Below, piece by piece: positions 55,501 through 64,000 of a stretch of DNA of 64,000 nt. The stretch is from Ricordea florida (Eukaryota; Cnidaria; Anthozoa; Corallimorpharia; Ricordeidae), in assembly GCA_949710005.1 (NCBI GenBank), contig OX453273.1, forward strand, positions 8,835,246 to 8,899,245. Direction: 5' to 3'. The notes beneath the pieces were generated by a model. That model saw only the letters and a list, made by a program, of their open reading frames with translations, did not search any database and was not told where the DNA came from. The translations under genes and the position numbers were made by a program. How positions within the stretch are numbered: the first letter of the stretch is position 1; each line of letters starts with the position of its first letter.

Positions 55501-58500
55501 CGAACAACCCGGCCCATGATTTTAAGTCAGAGACACTATATATATTTTGCATGACATGGAACAGGATGCAGTTCTTAAGTAGAAGTTTATCTAAGCTCAT
55601 AGTTTATTTGTTAACATCTTCAATTCACTATGAACTATGAGTACTGACATCCCATTTAATATCAACCTGGTTGTATTATTTCAATCATAGAATGAAGTTT
55701 TCTAAGATAATTTCAAATTTTATGGATCATTAATAGGACACGAGGTTCGAAACCAATTCCAAGTGTTCATTCAATAATTTGATGACTGTTTTGTCTCACC
55801 TGCAGGCAACCCTACTAAGATTTCTCAGAGCTCGAAATTTTGATGCAAAAGCCGCTTACATGTAGGTGACGTGACTGTGAAAAAACATCACTTTCTTCTG
55901 CTACTTGTGTGGTGCTGTAAACAATTCGTATTTTATTATTTTCCTTTCTGTAATACAGGCAGTATATTGGAACAAGAGAGTGGAGATTAAACAATGATAT
56001 CGATCGAATTCTTGAAAGCAGTGTAAGTCTGTAATTAATATCATCATCATCATTATTATCATTATTTTTATGATCACTTTGCTATTATTAATTATTATTA
56101 TTATTATATTATTATTATTTTACTAAGGGTGAAGTACCAAAAGTGAAGGAAAAGTGCCAAAATAGCAATCTGTGCATTCCTGCATTAGCAATAAGTTTAA
56201 CATAATGGTTTAAATTGTGTTGGTAGCTAGGGAGCAGTTATTAACCATCAGAGTGGTAGGAGTCACGTAGGATTGGATTCACCATAGTATGCTAGTTGAT
56301 TATTAATAATCATTTATTCGCTTTATTGTTAAATAGCTAAAATGAGCTTTTTCGATTTTTTTTTTTTGTAGAGACCTTTGGACAAAGAGGTGAAAAAGGT
56401 ATAAAAAGTATAAAATTAATTAAATTTTTGACACTTTTGAAAATGCATTGATCTCAGTGCAATCTTACGTAGATGTATATATAAAAGAAGTTCTAAGCTA
56501 TTATAGTAATGATGAGGTGATGGTTAAAGAGATCAGGTTTTAGTTTAAAAATCACATGAATATAAATAATATGAACTCATCTTCAATAGCAAGAGTTAAT
56601 TGTTTTAAGTTGACTGTCAAAAGTAGCGGCACATTGATTATTGCTTTGGTGGTGTATTTGGATTGGCTTGTGAAGCTCACACCACTTTTATGGCTTATAA
56701 TCAAAAATTGAACTTGAACCAATAATGACAATATTGATCAAGGCTTCTCAAGCCAAATTATTGCAGACTGGTGACAATGTGATTGCTTTGAGTTCTAGTC
56801 AGTTCATTGCACTTAATACAAATATCTGTGCATGGATAAATGAGTCTATGACCATGTTAAATTACATTTTCATTGAGTTTTATAGCAGTCATAGAAAATA
56901 AGCTGTTTTTAATGGCTCGGAGTACACAAATTCTGATTGACTTCTTTTTGTCTATTTTTAGGTTATGTCTTCTGCTTTTCACAAGCATGATAAATTTGGG
57001 CGGCCCTGTTACATTGAGCACACAGGGAGAACAGATATAGCTGCTTTATTGAAGGTAGAAACAGCCAACAAAATGTGCAACCAAAAGGATCACTGAGGAT
57101 TCATAATCCTGATTTGGCAAATAATAAAGACTAGCTTGAAGAGCAAAATTAATTGAACAACTTCTGATTTGAAATGTAAAATTAAAAACTGTGTAAAATG
57201 TTTCAGTCTTTCGACCTTTGTCAGTTACAAAAAAAAGGGTTAAAAACTTGTGTCTAACTACAAGCAAATTATATAACAGATTGAAAGAAAAATAACATAG
57301 ACAGTGAAAGTGGTTACAATAAAGCATAAAAGAAAACAGTTGGCATACAGGAAATGTGAATCAACTTTGGTAAGTTTGGCTGGCTCAACCTCAACAGAAT
57401 TTAAAGTTAAAAATTTAAAAACCACAAATCCTCCATGAAAACAAATAAGAAAACTTGCAAAGTCGCCATACACTTCAACCAAACATATCACACGTGCTAT
57501 TGTAATTGGACTTCACATTTCAATGTTTTATGTTTCGAATCAAAAGTTGTCCAATTTCGACCTTTTTAACTAGGTTTTATAATTGTTTACATACCTATAT
57601 ATATTTCATTGCAACCATTAACACCACTTGCAGTGTTGTCATACAAAGTTAGTTTCAAGCTCCCTCTAAATGTTGTTACATCTTTTTTCCAAAAATAATT
57701 AATCTGACGTTGTTTCAATCAGTTTTTTTCTATTTCTTGAATATAGAGCTAATGCCCAACAGAGCAAGAGGTAGGCTTGCGTAAATAAGTCCTGTGACTG
57801 GGTTAATGCACATAATGGTTTTCACAGTTAAGCAATTCGATTAAAGCTGTGTTTTAATTTGGATATAATTGATGATATATTTTAATTTCAGCTGCCCGCT
57901 GATCAGTTTGTTCATTGGCATATCTGGAACAATGAAAAACAGATTCAGAGAATGCAAGAATTGTCTGAAGAGTTTGTGAGTGTATTTTGTTTATTTTATT
58001 TTTTTTTTCAACACACTACATTCATTGTTTCCATTTTTAATTCTATTTAGTTCAGAATTATGAGATTTTGAAGAAAGAAGAAAGGACCTTTGCTTATGAA
58101 AGTACATCTTTCTAACTGACAGTTTATCAAAGTTCATGTCTTTAATCACCTTATATAACTACATGTACTGTACATCAATAATTCCAGCCATCAATCAGTC
58201 AGTAAGCTGAACCATATTGTCAGAAACTAACAGCAAGAAGCAGTATGTTGTAGTTAAGGCTGTGTATGTATTGCAGGGTACTCCAATAGAAACAATGGTA
58301 CATGTCCATGATCTGGCAGGAGCTACAATGCTTTTGAGGTGACATTTGATTGCACTGCTTTTTACTTACTCTGCCAGCATTGAAAATAGTTTTATTCATC
58401 AACTCTCTGTAAAAGTCACTAGAAATGTTCAATAGCTACAATCAGTTGCAAAGTACAGTCAACTCCCGATGACTTGAACCCTCAATAACTTGAACCTCCC

Positions 58501-60220
58501 GCTAACTCGAAGCAATTTTTGTTTCCCTTAAAGTCCTTTTCTATATAATTTTACCCTCCATAACTCAAACTCCCGATAACTTGAACCTTTTTCAATTTCC
58601 CTTGAAGGTTAGAGTTATCTGAAGTCGACTGTAGTTGAAACACTCTTTCTAATGAAAGAACCCCTTTCCTTCCTTCAAATCACTGCTGCCAATTAACAAG
58701 CCATGGTCATGTGCCTGACCCCCTGTCTAAAAGCCCCCTTCCCACCCCCCCTGCACACCCACCCCCCTGCACACCCACCCCCTGCACACCCACCCTCCTG
58801 GACACCCACCCCCTGCACACCCACCCCCCTGCACACCCACCCCCTGCACACCCACCCCCCTGCACACCCACCCCCTGCACACCCACCCCCCTGCACACCC
58901 ACCCCCCTGCACACCCACCCCCCTGCACACCCGCCCCTCCTGCACGCCCACCCCTCCTGCACACCCACCCCTCCTGCACACCCACCCCTCCTGCACACCC
59001 ACCCCTCCTGCACACCCACCCCCTGCACACCCACCCTTTGAAATTATTATAATAAGTTTGCGTCTCTAGCGACAATAATAACAATGGAGAGCCAGCCCTG
59101 CGCTGTAGTGTTTGAGATAATGACTCCCTTAAAAAAGTGGATTATCTCATTGACAACAAATTTTGCAAATTTTTGAAGCTTAAGGGAATTTTATTTGCAT
59201 CCTGGATTTATAATGCCCTGCCCTTTTCTAGTATCTGAGCAATATGAAGGTTGTTACAATTAACAGATGATGGATGACAAGGGAAGAAAATACATAACAG
59301 CAACTACAAGACCACACTTGGTGACTCAGTCCTTAGGAAAAGAACTTTTAACATTGATATGATTTATGCACAAACAGGAAAACTTTAAATACGTTCAAGA
59401 GATTGGCCAGACTTGATCAAGAATATTATCCTGAGAGGATGGGAAAGGTATGGTGTTATTGCTGCCTTAAATATGTATGGGTTATTGACCAAGTGTGAAG
59501 TCAACAATCTAAAAAGCTTGATCAATAAAGGATTTATTGTATGGCCATTCTGTTTTGTTTTGTATCACAGGACAAGCAGGCAAGATAGGCTGATTTTGCC
59601 GGCTTGGGTAGCCAATCATAACTCAAGATTTGCTTCATCTTTGCCACTTGCAGAACCAGCCATATGATAATTTCTTTTGATATTTGTGTTTATTTCTGTT
59701 ATGTTTTTGTTTTTATTTTTGTTTTATTGTTTTTTATTTGCGTTTGATATTTATTTTGTTTATTTATTGATTTCCAGATATTTATTATCAATACCCCTTG
59801 GTAAGTGAAAGCTATTTCACTTCTGGAAACTACATACCTGCACAGTACTTATAAACACTGCACAGTACTACTACCCTGCACATGTCACTATGATCTAGTA
59901 AAATTTGAATTGCCTAACCAGTTTCAGCCCCACTATCAATATGCTTATTCTCAATTACAGTCCCCATACAGTTTTGTCACCAAACTAATGAAGTAGGAAC
60001 AGTATAACATTCAGTACGTTGGATTTATGCCTGTATATACTTTACTGAAATTGAAAGGATTAAATTTGCCCCTGTCAGTTTCTTCTGTTATACTACTACG
60101 TGAGAAATTTCTGTAATTTGATTGGCTAAGAGCAGTGGTATTTCTGCTTAATTTGAAATACCTGCATGTGAAAATTACAAACCTTTTGCGAGTAGTAGTA
60201 TAAACAAATATTAGCATGAT

Positions 60221-60252
<32 letters not shown>

Positions 60253-63200
60253 AGATATTTCAAAATTGTCTCAAATTTCACTCGCCTAACGGCTCTTGAA
60301 ATTACGTACAACAATTTTGAAATATCCCTCGTGGTATTTATTCCAAATATCACTACAAACCATGCTATTACCTATACTTATGACTAAATATATTAGAGTA
60401 TCACATCAGAGAGCGGTGTTGAAACACCAGTTTAAATTAGAACTGGTTTATCCTTTTGGGTCAAGCCTTTTAACTTAACGTGTCACCTTGCATCTGTCCC
60501 TACCAATTCATTTTTTGCCTCATGCTATCGACCCCACATACCAGCCCTCATCCAAGCCTTTGCAACTTCAATAATTGTTCTTTTAACACACACAAAAAAA
60601 ATGGTTTCTAAAAAATGGTTTCTATTGAAAACAAGTTGATGCTTTGGTCCTTTTTGTTATGGCAAATGACGGAGGACTACTGAGTGCTCAAGATGTCAGC
60701 TTTTCTGTTATTTTATTTTGGTACTACTTACATTTTCAACTCACTTAAAAAGTCTCCAGGGCTTGAGACTAACTTCTCAGCTCGCTAGCCTTAATTGGCT
60801 AGTAACAGGTCCAATTTTACTAGCCAAAACACAATTTTCACTAGCCAAAGTTGTCATGCACAGTTTCAGTGATTTGTTTTATGAGAGTGGTTGAGCTCAG
60901 ACATACCTTCCTAAATCTAAAAATTATTATGAAAAGAATTCCGACGCTCGCAAACATAACATCCACTGTTATTACTCAATACTCTTGAATACTGAAAACA
61001 GACCTTTTGATATTAAATAAGTTACACTGAGAGAGTGAACAGCTGACACTTTCACATATTGTGCAAACTGACTTCCTTTACATTTCAAGATTTGTGCGGT
61101 TTACAATTTGCAGGAAAAATATCGTTCGTCATTCTAACAACAGGAGGACACATGCAATCACTGCTTTCTTTTACAGTTTTTTTCAACCATTCGTTTTCAA
61201 GTCAGTTTATGTTGTGAAAACCCCTCAAAGTCTCTGTATTTACTAGTTATGTCCTCTCTCAAGTGTCCTTATTTATCTGAAATAACTTAAGACTGTTCAC
61301 AGTCCCCGGTTTTTTTTGTTTGTTTTTTTTTTTTGCAGCATTTTCAAGACTTTTACGCTGCAATTGAACAGCCATCTTGGATTGTTTGCGCAAACGTAAC
61401 CTGGATACATAGTGTAAAAACTATTAAGCTGGACCAAGTCAGGTGACTTTAAGGTCATGTCCCCTCAGTAATTCAGACACTCCCCTGCAAGTTCCAGTGC
61501 TAGCTGGAAAAAAATCAAGATGGCGGCTGTTCAATTGAAGCATTCAAGTCTCGAAAATCCTACTGGAAAACTGGTGATGTGAACAATCTAATGTAAAAAT
61601 AACTTTCCATTTTTTTCTGTCCACTACTAGAGTGCTTCACAATTTTTACTAGCCCAAATGGCTAGTGAAAGAGTAAAATCCACCAGCCAAAACTGATGTT
61701 TTCCTATCCTGTGGTTAGTTGACTACCGTTAGTCTTGAGCCCTGTGAATCTTTTTCCGTTTCGTTTAATTTCCCATTGACGCAGCACCAATTTATTTAGA
61801 GACAAATTACGTCACATTTATATTTCTTTTAGGGTATTTCCAGTTTTATGGAAAATTGCCAAGGTGATCTTAGATCCTAAAACAAGAGCCAAGTGTGTGG
61901 TGCTAAAGAGTTCAGAGCTGTACCAACTCAGAGAATATTTCAATCTTGAAGATCTTCCAGAGGAATTTGGAGGAACGTGTAGATGTGAAAATGGCTGTCT
62001 ACCACCTATCCCTAAACATATGGTAAGTTACTGTAAATCCTCCATTAATTCACCTCCCTTAACCCTATCACTGCCAAGATCTAAAGAGAAATTATCCTCA
62101 GTGACTCCATACTTTGTCTTACTTGTTAATTGGGAGAATTTGCTTTTCGATCAATTCAGTATCCTTGAGTTGATAATCTTTTCAATTCTCGTCACATCAT
62201 CTTGGTAATGTATTGATACCGGTAATTGCGAGGAGAAGTTGTATATTGATCTCTTTTGGGAGGGACAGGGTTAAAGAAGGCACCCTCTGTTATAAGCCAC
62301 CCCTCTCCCCTGAATGATAAACATGAAATCATAGTGACACAAGACTGTGAGAAGCCTGACTAGCTCGCTGCCCTCTTGGTTTTGTAGTGTAATTTGTATT
62401 TCTGAGTTTTGGAATTCTTTTAGCACAAAAAAGGGTGAGAAAACTCTCAAATGTACAAGAATCTTTAAATACAGAAATTCTTTTTGCTGCATTAAGCTAA
62501 ATTCAGGGTTCGTGCTACTCCTTAAACTCCTTAGATTTGATTTATGTTCTAAAGGGCGCTTAAAAACCCCTTAAATTTACAAAATTCAGCAAAAACTCCT
62601 TAAGAACGCCTTATTTCTTGTCAAACAAAGCTCAAACATTAAATTTTAGCAGAAAACATTTCACATGTTAGATGGTGTTTATACCTTCATTGACATTATA
62701 CATTTTTGTGGGAAGTTCCATGTCGTGTTATGATGTTATGTTCACATTATTCACAATATTTCTTCTGTTTCATCATTATTATTAAATTTATATTCAATTA
62801 TACAACAGTAGCATATTGTGCATGAATAATAAATAGAAACAATGGCAGTTATTTCTTCTTTTTTTTTCAAAGAAACAAACAAGCAAAGTACTTCTTAAAA
62901 ATTGCATTTTGGTCCTTTAGTCCTTAAATTCTGTTTACTCACCCCAGCACGAACCCTGTAAATTAATCAGCCACCTTAAGCAAAGGACACTGCTAAGCAG
63001 CTTTATTGCTCTGACAAAGGGCTGTCGTTTGAAACGTCAACTCCCCTTCACCCTTTCGCTCCCAAGATCTGAAAATTGATTCTCCTTACTACATACCATA
63101 CATCCCTAATGCTAATCAGTAGATATTCTGAAACATTGAGTGACATAATTAATTTGATTATTCGATAGACTCAGTATTTTACAATCATTAAATCTTTCGT

Positions 63201-63389
63201 TTCTTTGTGAAACTGCTTACATCGCATGACATAAATTTTATCTTGTGTGTCAGGTGCACACTGCATTGGATTTATTAGCAGTGACACTGTTTGATTTTGA
63301 AGAGACTAGATTAAAATTTTCCTGTATCTTGTATTCCACTCTGTAGCTGGAGATCAGCGAGAACCCTGCATTAACAGAGCAAACAATAG
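52517..63389 (+). CDS. CRAL-TRIO (Sec14-like) lipid-transfer protein, 3' end open
   Basis: Binds or exchanges phospholipid or another hydrophobic ligand in the cytosol, by family. Exons: 52517-52609, 55806-55861, 55959-56022, 56372-56398, 56962-57054, 57892-57975, 58277-58338, 59378-59447, 59778-59800, 61833-62022, 63347-63389; all GT-AG, phases consistent, 268 residues so far. The N-terminal helical part has SLEELKDLLIEESLADE and TLLRFLRARNFDAKAAYM. The lipid-binding domain has HKHDKFGRPCYIEHTGR, VHVHDLAGATMLLR, IFIINTPWVFPVLWKIAKVI and LEDLPEEFGGTCRC. The last exon ends in phase 1 at a GTAGG donor, so at least one further exon probably lies beyond the window; read-through would stop within ten codons. 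No GOLD domain is seen inside the window. Confidence 0.9.
53950..54360. mobile_element. foldback element with long palindrome
   Basis: CTGATTGGCTAAAAG (53974) is followed 250 bp later by a palindrome at 54230-54347: AGCAATTAATGAATTCAG...GGATGTGAAGAATTAAGCGGATC then its mirror GATCCACTTAATTCTTCATATCC...CATTAATTGCT. In intron 1 of the Sec14-like gene. Confidence 0.8.
55273..55514. mobile_element. MITE with GGGGCCAGTTGTTCGAA ends
   Basis: AGGGGCCAGTTGTTCGAAG (55275) is mirrored by TTTCGAACAACCCGGCCC ending at 55514, and inner AACCCTGGGTTA-like repeats match on both sides. No clear target duplication. Confidence 0.8.
58457..58632. mobile_element. Tc1/pogo-like MITE with TA duplication
   Basis: TA, CAGTCAACTCCCGATGACTT ... 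AGTTATCTGAAGTCGACTG, TA. Internal copies of CTCCCGATAACTTGAACC. A solo right end with GAGTTATCAGAAGTTGACTG occurs at about 43570. The TA target and short inverted ends fit the Tc1/mariner/pogo group. Confidence 0.82.
58745..59035. repeat. C-rich minisatellite, 14-15-bp unit, about 20 copies
   Basis: CACACCCACCCCCCTG units with one- or two-base length variation. Proline- or glycine-rich open frames on both strands are by-products. Located in an intron of the Sec14-like gene. Confidence 0.97.
60116..60355. mobile_element. foldback element with long palindrome
   Basis: TTTGATTGGCTAAGAG at 60118 and a palindrome from 60226: GTGATATTTGGCATAAATAC...GATATTTCAAAATTGT and the mirror ACAATTTTGAAATATC...GTATTTATTCCAAATATCAC, with CTCGCCTAACGGCTC at the centre. 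Confidence 0.85.
60757..61744. mobile_element. 1-kb non-autonomous element with CTAGCCAAAA iterons
   Basis: Ends CAGGGCTTGAGACTAAC and GTTAGTCTTGAGCCCTG. Near both ends are repeats of ACTAGCCAAAA or its complement TTGGCTAGT. Same CAGGG terminal style as 49262 and 62504, but no convincing target duplication. Confidence 0.78.
62504..62958. mobile_element. non-autonomous element with 6-bp duplication
   Basis: Ends CAGGGTTCGTGCT and AGCACGAACCCTG (the right inner copy is slightly diverged), flanked directly by TAAATT on both sides (62498-62503, 62959-62964). CTCCTTAA/TTAAGGAG-like motifs repeat inside. In the last visible intron of the Sec14-like gene. Confidence 0.88.
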
Positions 63390-63626
63390 GTAGGCGTATC
63401 ATGATTTAATCATATCTAAAAGTCGCATATTGTATTGTATCATAGACATTTTTTAAGCTTCTTTGAGTTTTTGTTACTTTTATTTTATTATGTACTAAAT
63501 TTTCGGCGACCGCTGTCCGCTTTTATGAGAGGTACAAATGTAAAAGTTTCTTTAGATTCACGTGTTAGTTTGTCTGTTTCTGTTTGATACGATGCATTAT
63601 AACATAGCTTTGGGAAAGCGCGCGCT

Positions 63627-63826
63627 ATGATTGGTTGATACGCGCGATCCATTTGCCCATGCGTTGCATGCTGACGTCAGATCGTGAAGTTGTGCAGTCT
63701 TATGTTATAAAAGAAATGGTAAACGCAGCAGCTTTGCAACCATCGAGTTATGGACGCACATGGGAGGTTTGCTAAGCACTCAAGAAGCTACGCTTCCCAC
63801 GTGCGTCTATAACTCGATGGTTGCAC
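63627..63826. mobile_element. foldback element with long palindrome
   Basis: CTATGATTGGTTGATACGCG near 63625, then a palindrome at 63737-63826: TTGCAACCATCGAGTTATGG...CGCACATGGGA and the mirror TCCCACGTGCG...TATAACTCGATGGTTGCA. Same plan as the 53950 and 60116 elements. Confidence 0.8.
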
Positions 63827-64000
63827 GCTGCACTTTTACCATTTCTTCAACAGAAATTTAGTAAGATAACAGTGCCACACATTGCCTGTTCTTGCCAACT
63901 TTGTTCCTTAAGAGTTTTACTACGACCACGATTAATAACCGCTTACTAACCGAGTTCGAGGTCCGTACTGTAAGTTACGGACCGAGTTTTTCCGCTCGGG

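Noticed and set aside
58693..59084. Proline/histidine-rich and glycine/cysteine-rich ORFs on both strands
   Set aside because: All follow from the 14-15-bp C-rich minisatellite.

Overview
The window is animal genomic DNA. Its genes are split by GT-AG introns, one is an unmistakable SETD2, and the introns and intergenic DNA are AT-rich and full of tRNA-derived SINEs, LINE 3' ends, foldback elements and microsatellites. The mixture of repeats suggests an anthozoan cnidarian, most likely a stony coral. That assignment is inference from repeat style; nothing here fixes the species.

Layout. 1-15.6 kb is gene-poor: two possible minus-strand exons (1-248 and 5025-5128), a LINE 3' end, two SINE copies, a 2.55-kb element with 430-bp terminal inverted repeats and a 7-bp target duplication (9531-12080), a small hypothetical ORF at 12.2 kb and two tandem-repeat blocks. 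15.6-51.7 kb is one minus-strand gene, SETD2, the histone H3 lysine-36 methyltransferase. I could assemble it in 23 exons whose splice phases all agree (1223 residues: AWS, SET, post-SET, a SETD2-type middle region, a Pro/Gln-rich region, WW and SRI). 51.7-52.5 kb is a shared divergent promoter region. 52.5-63.4 kb is a plus-strand CRAL-TRIO (Sec14-like) lipid-transfer gene that probably runs past the right edge.

Main discovery. The 11-kb SETD2 intron 12 (28245-39483) holds a complete transposon, 28310-38167. Both ends read CACAGGAAAAAATCCT in inverted orientation. Just inside each end lies a 0.7-0.8-kb array of degenerate TTGGTAA/TTGGGAA motifs. Between them are two divergently transcribed, intact, spliced genes about 190 bp apart: a 1093-residue TNP2 (CACTA/EnSpm-type) transposase on the minus strand and a 456- or 348-residue SAM-like-domain protein on the plus strand, with two alternative first exons that end in the same phase. 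This resembles plant En/Spm, where one product is the transposase and the other binds subterminal repeats. A SAM-domain accessory protein in that role would be new to me.

Working together: SETD2 acts on chromatin behind RNA polymerase II and shares its promoter region with a cytosolic lipid-binding protein, without any functional link visible in sequence. The remaining repeats are mostly small non-autonomous DNA elements. Several have clear target-site duplications and internal iterated motifs that look like transposase-binding sites.
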